From Pseudomonas fluorescens (GTDB lineage Bacteria > Pseudomonadota > Gammaproteobacteria > Pseudomonadales > Pseudomonadaceae), in NCBI RefSeq assembly GCF_902498065.1, contig NZ_CABVIR010000002.1, positions 1-64,000 of the forward strand: DNA of 64,000 bases, given 5' to 3'. Shown here piece by piece: positions 40,715-52,308 of this stretch. The notes below the pieces were generated by a model. It saw nothing but the letters and a program-made list of their open reading frames with translations. It did not search any database and was not told where the DNA came from. How positions within the stretch are numbered: the first letter of the stretch is position 1; every line of letters begins with the position of its first letter. The translations under genes were made by a program, and so were the position numbers.

Positions 40715-43700
40715 TCAGGCCGCTGCAGTGGGCAGGCGTCCTTCCAGCGTCAGGCCCATGCGATTGAGCGCGTGGACAAGGCTGATCAGATTCGCGTAGG
40801 TCACCTGATGCACGTCGATCCAGGCCGGACGGTCGATGCGGAAGCCGCCATCCGCTGTGCGCTCGATCATCGTTCGCATAATCAGGTTGGTCCGGCTGCG
40901 ATGGATCAGCGTCAAGGTTTCGTCTGACCTTTCAATGGTAAACATGCCCTGGCGGAACAGCAGCTGATTGATTTGCTGTTGCGTTCTTTGAATGGCCTGA
41001 GTCGGCACCTTCAGGCTGATGTCGGCGTATAACGTGTCGACATTGCCGTGCATCTGGGTGGTAACCTCTGCAAAGTCACGGCCTACGTCGATGCCTTGGT
41101 CGATGTCCAGGTGCAGGTTCTGATCAGGGCCCACTTCTTCGATGCGTAAGCCGATCCCTCCCTCTGTTTCGCTGATGCCGGCCATTCCCCTGAACGTGTT
41201 GGTACTCTCCTGATCGGTGAGCACCACCCATTTTCCGCCGCCGTTGCGGGCTTGAGTGGCTCGCATGATGGTATGGGTGAGGTAGGTCTTGACGGATTGC
41301 CGTGACAGGGCGCGGAAGTTCGAGTCGGTGTAGCGATAGCTTGCCAGGCAATCGGTGGCCTGGATTCGAATGCCGTTTTGTTGGGCCGTCCTGACGACTT
41401 CCAGAGGCGTGAACTGTCCGGCAGGATCACCTGGCAGCTTTTGCAGATACCTTTCCAGCATGCCGTGCATCTGCCCGGTTTCAGCGAAGTCATTCAGGTC
41501 GACTTGATTGAAGTCGTTGAGCAAACGATGCATGTAGAGGGTCTTGACGCCTTGCTTGGCCAGCGTCGGCATGTTTTCGATCAGGAACCGCATGCTGGCG
41601 ATGCGATCCTGGCTTTCACCGACCACCAGCCCCGGCGCTGCCTCGAATACCTTCTCGATGAGTTCTGTAACGGTGGTGGATGGGGTGATCACGGGCTGAA
41701 CCGGGCGAGCGGGCAACGAAGCAAAAAAGCGCTCCGGACGCTGGAATCCGGTCGCATCCCTGACCAGTACCGTGCGACGTCCGGCGACGAACTCTTCATA
41801 GGGGGTGATCCCTCTGAGCTCCCCGTTAGGCATCGTGACGATTTTGATATGAGTCTCTTGTTCTCCCAAGGCCAGGAAGTTCAGTGCGCGTCCATTGGGA
41901 GCATCGTATCGGGTCAGGTGCGTGAGTAAATCAGCCTTTGGCCGTGCATGAGTATGCGGCGCGGAGGGGCCCGGAACAGGCTTGCTGAGGCCTTTGCCGC
42001 CGCCCATCAACCCGCGTTTGGGCGCCAGCTCCCATTCTCCCTCGGCATTCAGGCGTACGGGAATCGATCCTGAAAAGGCATTCGGGTTTTCCGGATTGAT
42101 GATGGCCCAGGTCCCGCCGCCGTTGACGTCCGCTTCATAACGCACGTAGTAGGCCTGATCGTTTATCAGGATGGCGTGGGAAGGCTGTGAATCGAGTGTG
42201 TAGACGCCCTGGAATTTCCCACTGCTGGCCATAGGGTAGTTTTCGAGGATTTCATTGCTTTGCCAGTGCTCTGGCACTTCAAACGCTTGTGCGGTTTCAT
42301 CGGGCAGGGTGGGCAACAGACCCGCGGGCACGGGACTTTCCTCTGACTCTAAAGGCGCCTGCGGGTCTTGCGTGCCGGCGGTTTCTTGCGGATCGAGCGG
42401 CTTGTTCAAATCCGCCATTTCGGCCGCTTCTGCCGCCTCAGCCGCCGCCCCGACGTCGTCCAATACGTTGATTTCCTTGAGCAACGGGATATTGAACAGG
42501 GTATTGACGCCGGCGAGCACCGCGCCGATGACACCCGCCTTGCGCTCCGCTGCAGTTTTGCCGTTCACCGCCTTGTCGATGTTCAAACCCATCGCGGCGA
42601 TGCTGGCCCCGATCACGGGCAGGGCGATGGGCCAGCCGAGTACTGCCAATGGACCGAAGACCTTCAGGCCGACGGTCAGATAACCCAGCCACAGGTGCTC
42701 TCGCATCTGCCCATTGGTCACCAGGGTCAGATTGGCCTCTTCCAGCATCGCGCTCTTGACCGCCTGGCTCTGCCAGGTGAACACGTCACCGCTGAGGGTG
42801 ATGTCTTTTTGATTGATCAAATGGTGGTCGTATTTGCCCCAGGTGCCGACCAGCTGATTCATCAACGGAGTGATGTTTTCCTGCACTTCCTTGCGCACCG
42901 ACAGCGGGAAATGAGTCATGAACTCGGTGCGGGGCTTTTCCTCGTTCATTTGCAGCAGCATCCACCAGTGCATGTCCGTCACTGTCGGGTGCACGTGGAA
43001 GGCCTCAGCGGCGCCGGGAACGTACGTGATCTGCCGACCGTTGCTCTTAACGATGCGCAGAATATCGGTGGCGACGTGCCCGGCGACATCCAGCGCGCAG
43101 ACACGAAGATCCGCAGGCGTGGCGGTTTGCGCTTGCAGCGTCGCCAGGGTGATCGGCCAGGATGCGTCACCGACGACGGCCCTGATGACGGTCTGGAAAT
43201 CCTCTTCCCCCAACTGACTGCTTTCGCGGGCCTCGATGGCTTTGCTCAGGTAATTACATTTGGCCAGGGCTCGGTAGTCATCGAAATGGGTGGCCCAGAA
43301 CGCATTGAGTTTATTCAGATAGCGTTGACTGAGGTTCTTCTCCCACAGGTCGGCGAGCACCTTACTGGGGTGCATCCGCACTTCATTGGTTTCGTTGTAA
43401 ATGCTGGCGTTGGCATCCGCGGTGTAAAACCCGCCATTGCTGTTCAGTTCGAGGGCGTCGTCCTGGTCGGTCACACGGTACCGATGGATCACCAGTTGCG
43501 TCAGGGTGAAGGATTCACTGGGTTTGGGCGCGTGCTCCCAGCCCAGAAAGGCCTTGCTGCTGCTGGCCGAGACATTGTCGAAGCGATGCCACCAGACCTG
43601 ATCGGGGTCCAGGTGGGTGATGCCGTATTTTTTCAGGATTTCACTGGCTACCGCATGGGCTTCTTCCTGCAAACCGGGGCAGGCTGTCACCACGGTCGGC

Positions 43701-43768
43701 GCTATGAGTCTGAGTGTTTCCCGGTCGGCGGTATTGCTTGATGCGGGGGTATTTTGGTCGTTGGACAT
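40715..43768 (-). CDS. Dermonecrotic-toxin-like protein (DUF6543 type) with degenerate TIKI/ChaN-like C-terminal domain
   Basis: The 1017-residue product starts after a good AAGGAG. The N-terminal ~430 residues resemble the dermonecrotic/TcdA-TcdB-type pore-forming region of Pseudomonas effectors. They include long helical segments and two hydrophobic helices at about 360-395 (LGYLTVGLKVFGPLAVLGWP and on) and 411-430. A linker rich in Pro, Glu and Ala lies at about 440-510. The C-terminal third looks like the membrane-targeted effector domain related to the TIKI/EreA/ChaN fold seen in Pasteurella multocida toxin. The sites where that family usually has His and Glu are changed: GESQ at 717-720, YMHRLL at 745-750, DFNQ at 752-755 and DQES at 852-855. 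No signal peptide and no immunity gene are evident. I infer an exported or injected toxin, possibly non-enzymatic. Confidence 0.65.
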   Translation of the reverse strand: MSNDQNTPASSNTADRETLRLIAPTVVTACPGLQEEAHAVASEILKKYGITHLDPDQVWWHRFDNVSASSSKAFLGWEHAPKPSESFTLTQLVIHRYRVTDQDDALELNSNGGFYTADANASIYNETNEVRMHPSKVLADLWEKNLSQRYLNKLNAFWATHFDDYRALAKCNYLSKAIEARESSQLGEEDFQTVIRAVVGDASWPITLATLQAQTATPADLRVCALDVAGHVATDILRIVKSNGRQITYVPGAAEAFHVHPTVTDMHWWMLLQMNEEKPRTEFMTHFPLSVRKEVQENITPLMNQLVGTWGKYDHHLINQKDITLSGDVFTWQSQAVKSAMLEEANLTLVTNGQMREHLWLGYLTVGLKVFGPLAVLGWPIALPVIGASIAAMGLNIDKAVNGKTAAERKAGVIGAVLAGVNTLFNIPLLKEINVLDDVGAAAEAAEAAEMADLNKPLDPQETAGTQDPQAPLESEESPVPAGLLPTLPDETAQAFEVPEHWQSNEILENYPMASSGKFQGVYTLDSQPSHAILINDQAYYVRYEADVNGGGTWAIINPENPNAFSGSIPVRLNAEGEWELAPKRGLMGGGKGLSKPVPGPSAPHTHARPKADLLTHLTRYDAPNGRALNFLALGEQETHIKIVTMPNGELRGITPYEEFVAGRRTVLVRDATGFQRPERFFASLPARPVQPVITPSTTVTELIEKVFEAAPGLVVGESQDRIASMRFLIENMPTLAKQGVKTLYMHRLLNDFNQVDLNDFAETGQMHGMLERYLQKLPGDPAGQFTPLEVVRTAQQNGIRIQATDCLASYRYTDSNFRALSRQSVKTYLTHTIMRATQARNGGGKWVVLTDQESTNTFRGMAGISETEGGIGLRIEEVGPDQNLHLDIDQGIDVGRDFAEVTTQMHGNVDTLYADISLKVPTQAIQRTQQQINQLLFRQGMFTIERSDETLTLIHRSRTNLIMRTMIERTADGGFRIDRPAWIDVHQVTYANLISLVHALNRMGLTLEGRLPTAAA

Positions 43769-43869
43769 GCTCTCGCTCCTTGAGAAATGGGCCGCGATGA
43801 TTGCCCGTTTCCATCCAGGAGGTGCACTACATAGTTATGCCCACGCGCGATTGAAGAACCTGTAGGGTC

Positions 43870-44574
43870 TCAGCGCCGCGCCACGTCCGAAAAGTAGAAC
43901 TTGTCGAGGGTGTGCCGTGATTCCGTGTACTCGAACTGCCGGCCGTCCTGCAGAAACGTATGGTTGCTGACCACGATCACATGGCTCTGGCCGTCGAGGT
44001 CGAGGTGTTGCTGGTCGTCCTTGTTGCAGGGCACGGCTTCGATGGTGCGCTGGGCGTAGGCGATTTGCAGTTGCAGGGACTGTTCGATGAAGGCGTAGAT
44101 CGAGTGTTCGGCGATGTCCCGCGATAGCCCGGGGATCACGTCGCTGACGAAATGGTTGATATCGAGGATCACTCGTTTTCCATCGATCCGCCGTACGCGT
44201 TTGATCCTTGTGATCAGGCTGCCTTCTTCAGCCTTGATATGTTCCAGCAGCGCACCTTCGAGCGGGATCTGGCTGAATTCGACCACCTCGGTGCTGACGT
44301 TGTTGCCCAATCGCGGATGGGTTTCCTGAAAGCTGACGATGCCGCCCAACTGAAACTCGATCGGGTCGGTCGACAACACAAAGGTGCCTTTTCCGTGGAC
44401 TTTCTGGGCGAAACCGCGCTCCTGTAGTTGCTCGATGGCCTTGCGCACGGTGCCGCGACTGGCCTGGTAGCTGTCCATCAATTCGGTTTCGGAGGGCAAC
44501 CGGGCGCCGCGCTCCAGACGTTCGGTCGTGATGCTGGCAAGCAGATCGCTGTAGATCTGGTTGTATTTACTCAT
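43870..44574 (-). CDS. treR: Trehalose operon repressor TreR (GntR/UTRA family)
   Basis: From the start at 44574 (MSKYNQIYSDLLASITTERL) the protein has 234 residues. The N-terminal GntR winged helix covers about 1-70 (LPSETELMDSYQASRGTVRKAI). A UTRA ligand-binding domain follows with SLITRIKRVRRIDGKRVILD and a C-terminal RHTLDKFYFSDVARR. TreR of this type is released from DNA by trehalose-6-phosphate, the product of the PTS. It is divergent from treP, with paired palindromic operators between them. Confidence 0.9.
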   Translation of the reverse strand: MSKYNQIYSDLLASITTERLERGARLPSETELMDSYQASRGTVRKAIEQLQERGFAQKVHGKGTFVLSTDPIEFQLGGIVSFQETHPRLGNNVSTEVVEFSQIPLEGALLEHIKAEEGSLITRIKRVRRIDGKRVILDINHFVSDVIPGLSRDIAEHSIYAFIEQSLQLQIAYAQRTIEAVPCNKDDQQHLDLDGQSHVIVVSNHTFLQDGRQFEYTESRHTLDKFYFSDVARR

Positions 44575-44715
44575 GGGGATGGCTCTGTGCCGCAATGTAC
44601 TCAAGGTTTCGAACCTTAAGGGCAGGGTAGGGGTTTGTCCATTCGGCTTTGGGTTTTCATCGTTTGTGAGGGTAGGAAAAATCGCCGCCTGTCGGGATGT
44701 AAATAAACAAATTCA

Positions 44716-44759
44716 AACTCGTCTGTACGAGTTGTTGATTTAACTCGTACAGACGAGTA
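44716..44759. promoter_or_regulatory. Paired TreR operators
   Basis: Two 18-base palindromes, AACTCGTCTGTACGAGTT (44716-44733) and AACTCGTACAGACGAGTA (44742-44759), are inverted copies of each other, with centres 26 bases apart. Each half-site is ACTCGT/ACGAGT. Their position between treR and treP and their symmetry fit a dimeric GntR repressor. Assignment to TreR is from context. Confidence 0.8.
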
Positions 44760-44763
44760 CTTT
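44735..44763 (+). promoter_or_regulatory. Candidate treP promoter overlapped by operator 2
   Basis: TTGATT (44735-44740) and TACTTT (44758-44763) are 17 bases apart. The second operator fills the spacer and the first lies upstream of the -35, so repressor binding would block polymerase. Confidence 0.55.
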
Positions 44764-44812
44764 TCGCTTCGGCGTGCTGCCAATAACAAAAAACCACAGC
44801 GGAAAAACAAGC

Positions 44813-46255
44813 ATGAGCCACGACTATCCGAACATCGTCACCGAGCTGCTGCAAAGCCTCGGTGGCCGCGACAACCTCGAGCAAGCCGCGCATTGCGTCA
44901 CACGTCTGCGCCTTGCCCTCAAGGACCCGAGCCAGGTCGACAGCGCCACGTTGAACCAGATCGACCTGGTCAAAGGCTCATTCTTTACCGGCGGCCTTTT
45001 CCAGGTGGTCATCGGTCCCGGCGAGGTGGAGAAGGTTTACGCAGAACTGCGCCGTCAAACCGGTCTTGCCGCGTCAACAATCGCCGACGTCAAACAGAAA
45101 AGCGCCGACAAGATAAACGCCATGCAGCGCCTGGTGCGGGTGTTTTCCGACGTGTTCATGCCGATCCTGCCGGCGCTGATCATTGCGGGCCTGCTGATGG
45201 GCATCAACAACCTCATCGGTGCCAAGGGCATGTTCATCGAGGGTCAGACCCTGCTGGAGGCTTACCCCAGGCTTGACGGGCTCTGGAGCCTGATCAACCT
45301 GATGGCCAACACGTCGTTCGTGTTCCTGCCCGCATTGGTGGGCTGGTCAGCGGCCAAGCGTTTTGGCGGCAGCGAAATTCTCGGCATCGTGCTCGGCCTG
45401 ATGCTGGTTCACCCCGATCTGCTCAATGCCTGGAACTACGGCAAGGCTGTTGCCGGTCTCGACGGCCAGAGCCTGCCGTATTTCGACATCCTCGGTTTGT
45501 TCCAGATCGAAAAGGTCGGTTATCAGGGGCAGATCCTGCCGATCCTGCTGGCGGCCTTCGTGATGAGCGTTATCGAAAAATGGCTGCGGGCGCGAGTGCC
45601 CAATGCCGTGCAATTGTTGGTGGTGCCGATCACCACCATCGTGGTCACCGGCGTGCTGGCGCTGGCGGTCATTGGCCCGGTGACCCGGCATCTGGGCATT
45701 CTCATCACCGAAGGGGTGGTCACCCTGTTTGATCTGGCGCCGATGGTCGGCGGTGCGATCTTCGGCCTGCTTTACGCCCCCCTGGTGATCACCGGCATGC
45801 ACCACATGTTTCTCGCGGTCGACTTGCAGCTGATCTCGACCCAGGGCGGCACCTTTATCTGGCCGATGATCGTCATGTCCAACCTCGCCCAAGGCAGCGC
45901 GGCGCTCGCGGTGTTCTACATGACCCGTAATGCGCGGGACAAATCCATGGCGTCGACCTCAGCGATTTCGGCTTATTTCGGCATCACCGAACCGGCGATG
46001 TTCGGGGTCAACCTGCGCTACAAGTTTCCGTTTTACGCCGCACTGACCGGCTCGGCGCTGGGTTGCATCTTCCTGTCGCTGAACAAGGTCCAGGCCTCGG
46101 CCATCGGTGTCGGCGGCTTGCCCGGATTTATCTCGATCATTCCGCAGTTCATTCCGATGTTTGTGATCGGGATGATCATCGCGATGGTCGTGCCGTTTGT
46201 TTTGACCTGTGGGTTGAGCATGAAGATTGTTCGGCCTGGGTATCGGGTCGCCTGA
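44813..46255 (+). CDS. treP: PTS trehalose-specific EIIBC component
   Basis: TreP imports trehalose and phosphorylates it to trehalose-6-phosphate. From the ATG at 44813 it has 480 residues. The EIIB domain has Cys28 in AAHCVTRLRLAL, the phosphorylated residue. A multi-helix EIIC domain follows from about residue 105, with GITEPAMFGVNLRYKFPF near residue 393 typical of the glucose-superfamily. It has no EIIA domain. The EIIA must come from elsewhere, most likely the fusion protein encoded at 49356. Confidence 0.95.
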   Translation: MSHDYPNIVTELLQSLGGRDNLEQAAHCVTRLRLALKDPSQVDSATLNQIDLVKGSFFTGGLFQVVIGPGEVEKVYAELRRQTGLAASTIADVKQKSADKINAMQRLVRVFSDVFMPILPALIIAGLLMGINNLIGAKGMFIEGQTLLEAYPRLDGLWSLINLMANTSFVFLPALVGWSAAKRFGGSEILGIVLGLMLVHPDLLNAWNYGKAVAGLDGQSLPYFDILGLFQIEKVGYQGQILPILLAAFVMSVIEKWLRARVPNAVQLLVVPITTIVVTGVLALAVIGPVTRHLGILITEGVVTLFDLAPMVGGAIFGLLYAPLVITGMHHMFLAVDLQLISTQGGTFIWPMIVMSNLAQGSAALAVFYMTRNARDKSMASTSAISAYFGITEPAMFGVNLRYKFPFYAALTGSALGCIFLSLNKVQASAIGVGGLPGFISIIPQFIPMFVIGMIIAMVVPFVLTCGLSMKIVRPGYRVA

Positions 46256-46324
46256 CAGATCGCATTCGACTTGCCCGCGAAGAGGCCCTAAAGGCCAGTA
46301 CAAAACTTACTGAAGGAATCCGCC

Positions 46325-49293
<2,969 letters not shown>

Positions 49294-49355
49294 GCGATGC
49301 TGTCGGAGCGTCGCGCTCCATCGGCACTTCAAAGAACAAAACAGCAGGTGACGTC

Positions 49356-51890
49356 ATGGCCACACCCCAACAATTGCAGCTCCACGCACCCCTGTCCGGC
49401 GTATTGATGCCTCTGGACCTTGTGCCCGATCCGGTGTTTTCCGGCCGGATCATCGGCGATGGGCTGTGCATCGATCCGGCTTCAACAACGTTGTGCGCGC
49501 CGCTGGCAGGGGTGGTCAGCAATGTGCAAGCCAGTGGGCATGCGATCAGCATCACCCATGAAAAGGGTGTGCAGGTGTTGATGCATATCGGGCTCGACAC
49601 GGTGAACCTTGAAGGGAAAGGGTTCACGCGGTTGGTGGAGGAGGGGCAGCAAGTTGACGTCGGGCAGGCGCTGATCGAGTTCGATGCCGATTTTGTTGCA
49701 TTGAATGCACGTAGCCTGCTGACCTTGATGCTGGTGGTCAGCGGCGAGCCGTTCACTTGGTTGGCGGCGGAAAAGGGGTGGGTCGACAGTGGTCAGCCGC
49801 TGCTGGGTTTGAACGCTGTCGAGCAGACAGCGGGTGTGTCCGTGGCGCAAGAGGGCGAGGCGCTGTTCTCCACACCGGTGACGTTACCCAACCCGAACGG
49901 CTTGCACGCCCGTCCTGCGGCGGTGTTCGCCCAGGCGGCGAAGGGTTTCACGGCAAGCATTCATCTGCATAAACAGCAGGAGAGTGCGAACGCGAAATCC
50001 CTGGTGGCGATCATGGCGTTGCAGACGGCTCACCATGAAGTTGTGCAAGTCAGTGCGGTCGGCCCGGATGCCGAGGCGGCGATCAAGACACTGACGGAGC
50101 TGCTGACCGCCGGTTGTGGCGAGACAGTGCCTGTGATGGCGGATGTTGCGCCGCTGCCCCTGGAGATTTCATCGCCCAAGGTGCTGCGTGGGGTATGTGC
50201 TTCGGCGGGGTCGGCATTTGGCCAAGTGCTGCAGATCGCCGAGCAGGCCCTTGAGGTGAGCGAATGGGGTGAAGGTGCGCAGGTTGAGCGCAATCATTTG
50301 TCCGCCGCTTTGACCAAGGCCATTTCAGCGTTGCAGCAGCTGCGCGACAACGCCACGGGCGATGCCCAGGCAGAGATTTTCAGGGCTCACCAGGAACTGC
50401 TCGAAGACCCGGGTTTGTTGGAGGTGGCTCATGTGCTGATCGACGAGGGCAAAAGCGCCGGGTTCGCCTGGCGCGCGGCCACCGAATCGACGGCAACCTT
50501 GTTCAAAAGCCTGGGCAATGCGCTGCTGGCCGAACGAGCGGCAGACCTGGCCGATGTCAGCCAGAGAGTGCTCAAGTTGCTGCTCGGCGTGCGGGACCGC
50601 GAGCTGGAGTTGCCTGAAGGCGCCATCCTGATTGCTGAACAACTGACGCCGTCCCAGACCGCCGGGCTCGATACCCGTAAGGTGCTGGGTTTTGCCACGG
50701 TCGGTGGTGGCGCCACCAGCCATGTCGCGATCCTGGCGCGGGCATTCGGTTTGCCGGCGATCTGCGGGTTGCCGGTGCAAGTGCTGGCGCTGGTCAACGG
50801 CACCCAGGTGTTGCTCGATGCCGATAAGGGGGAGTTGCAGCTCGACCCGGATCTGGCCGCCATCGAACACCTTCAAGCCAGGCGCAAACTCGTGCAGCAA
50901 CGCCAACACCATGAATTGGCGCAGGCGTCACTGGCTGCCTGTACCCGCGACGGACATCATGTCGAGGTGACGGCCAACATCGCTTCGCTGGCGGAAGCCG
51001 AACAGGCCATGGCGCTGGGAGGCGCGGGTGTCGGTTTGCTGCGTTCGGAGTTTCTCTATCTGGATCGCCATCATGCGCCGAGCCATGACGAGCAGGCATC
51101 CACCTACAGCGCCATCGCCCGCGCCCTCGGGCCTGCGCGTAACCTGGTGGTGCGCACGCTGGATGTCGGCGGTGACAAGCCTTTGGCCTACGTCCCGATG
51201 GACAGTGAAACCAACCCCTTTCTGGGTGTGCGCGGGATTCGTCTGTGCCTGGAGCGTCCGCAACTGTTGCGCGATCAATTCAAGGCAATCCTGAGTTGTG
51301 CGGGACAGACTCGTTTGCACATCATGCTGCCGATGGTGACGCAACTGTCGGAGTTGCGTGTGGCTCGGCAACTGCTGGAAGAGGAGACGCTTGCCCTGGG
51401 CCTCACGGAACTGCCGAAGCTGGGGATCATGATCGAGGTGCCAGCGGCCGCGCTGATGGCGGACCTGTTCGCGCCCGAAGTGGATTTTTTCTCCATTGGC
51501 ACCAACGACCTGACCCAATACACCATGGCCATGGACCGCGATCATCCGCGGCTGGCCAGTCAGGCTGACAGTTTTCATCCTGCGGTGCTGCGACTGATCG
51601 CCAGCACCGTGAAAGCCGCCCATGCCCACGGCAAGTGGGTGGGCGTTTGCGGCGCGCTGGCCTCGGAAACCTTGGCCACGCCGCTCTTGCTGGGGCTGGG
51701 GGTGGACGAGTTATCGGTGAGTGTGCCGTTGATTCCGGCGGTCAAAGCGAGGGTTCGCACAGTGGACCTGGTGGATTGCCAGGCCATTGCCCAACAGATC
51801 CTGAGCCTGGAAAGTGCCGGGCAAGTACGCGAGGCCTTGCGGCTGTATTGCGACGCGACGGTCGAAACTTCACTGGTGATGGAGAACTGA
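49356..51890 (+). CDS. PTS fusion protein EIIA(Glc-type)-HPr-EI
   Basis: The 844-residue protein joins three phosphocarriers. EIIA of the glucose type covers about 1-150, with active His77 in LMHIGLDTVNLEGKGF and His62. HPr covers about 172-260, with His184 in NGLHARPAAVFAQAA. Enzyme I runs from about 275 to the end, with phospho-His456 in GGGATSHVAILARAFGLPAI and the PEP-binding DFFSIGTNDLTQYTMAMDRD. It can pass phosphate from PEP to its own EIIA domain, which supplies TreP. The trehalose locus therefore needs no general PTS proteins. The ATG at 49356 gives the family N-terminus. Confidence 0.93.
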   Translation: MATPQQLQLHAPLSGVLMPLDLVPDPVFSGRIIGDGLCIDPASTTLCAPLAGVVSNVQASGHAISITHEKGVQVLMHIGLDTVNLEGKGFTRLVEEGQQVDVGQALIEFDADFVALNARSLLTLMLVVSGEPFTWLAAEKGWVDSGQPLLGLNAVEQTAGVSVAQEGEALFSTPVTLPNPNGLHARPAAVFAQAAKGFTASIHLHKQQESANAKSLVAIMALQTAHHEVVQVSAVGPDAEAAIKTLTELLTAGCGETVPVMADVAPLPLEISSPKVLRGVCASAGSAFGQVLQIAEQALEVSEWGEGAQVERNHLSAALTKAISALQQLRDNATGDAQAEIFRAHQELLEDPGLLEVAHVLIDEGKSAGFAWRAATESTATLFKSLGNALLAERAADLADVSQRVLKLLLGVRDRELELPEGAILIAEQLTPSQTAGLDTRKVLGFATVGGGATSHVAILARAFGLPAICGLPVQVLALVNGTQVLLDADKGELQLDPDLAAIEHLQARRKLVQQRQHHELAQASLAACTRDGHHVEVTANIASLAEAEQAMALGGAGVGLLRSEFLYLDRHHAPSHDEQASTYSAIARALGPARNLVVRTLDVGGDKPLAYVPMDSETNPFLGVRGIRLCLERPQLLRDQFKAILSCAGQTRLHIMLPMVTQLSELRVARQLLEEETLALGLTELPKLGIMIEVPAAALMADLFAPEVDFFSIGTNDLTQYTMAMDRDHPRLASQADSFHPAVLRLIASTVKAAHAHGKWVGVCGALASETLATPLLLGLGVDELSVSVPLIPAVKARVRTVDLVDCQAIAQQILSLESAGQVREALRLYCDATVETSLVMEN

Positions 51891-51892
51891 AC

Positions 51893-52183
51893 ATGTTCGA
51901 GAAAATGCAGCAAGCGTTCTGGAAAGCCTTGACGCCGGATCTGATCGTGGATGAACCGAAGGTGGCTGTGCCATCGGCGTCTGGTCTGGCAGCGAATGTG
52001 GTGGCCGCGTTGGGTGGTGTGGATAACCTCAAGTCGCAGCAGCCTGTGGCGCTGACCCGGGTTCGCGTGGAATTGCGCGACGTGGGGCGGATGAATCGGC
52101 AGGCGTTGAATCTGGCAGGTGTGCCCGGCGTCATGATGCTTGAGGGCGGGGTGGTGCACCTGATCACCGGCCTTCAGCCCTAA
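51893..52183 (+). CDS. Small EIIB-like protein lacking the phosphorylatable Cys
   Basis: The 96-residue product has the EIIB-Glc fold signature LAANVVAALGGVDNLKSQQ followed by ALTRVRVEL. Where active EIIB domains read C-x-T-R-L-R, this one reads A-L-T-R-V-R, with Ala53 in place of Cys. TreP, encoded upstream, has the normal Cys28. It starts 2 bases after the stop of the EIIA-HPr-EI fusion and is the last gene of the trehalose cluster. It cannot carry phosphate on Cys, so a regulatory or binding role, or loss of function, is inferred. Confidence 0.8.
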   Translation: MFEKMQQAFWKALTPDLIVDEPKVAVPSASGLAANVVAALGGVDNLKSQQPVALTRVRVELRDVGRMNRQALNLAGVPGVMMLEGGVVHLITGLQP

Positions 52184-52308
52184 CCGATCCTTCGCCACGG
52201 GCGATGTGCGTCTCTCGGTCGCCCTTACTGTTTCTCAACCGCAGGTGTATCGTATTCGCCTTTTGCAGGTCTGCGGACCTGTCGCTGATACGTGAGGTAG
52301 TTGAGTTC

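Noticed and set aside
42368..43741. Long plus-strand open frame inside the toxin-like gene, considered as an antisense immunity gene
   Set aside because: No start with a ribosome site and no protein-like motif. Its composition mirrors the codon bias of the gene opposite.
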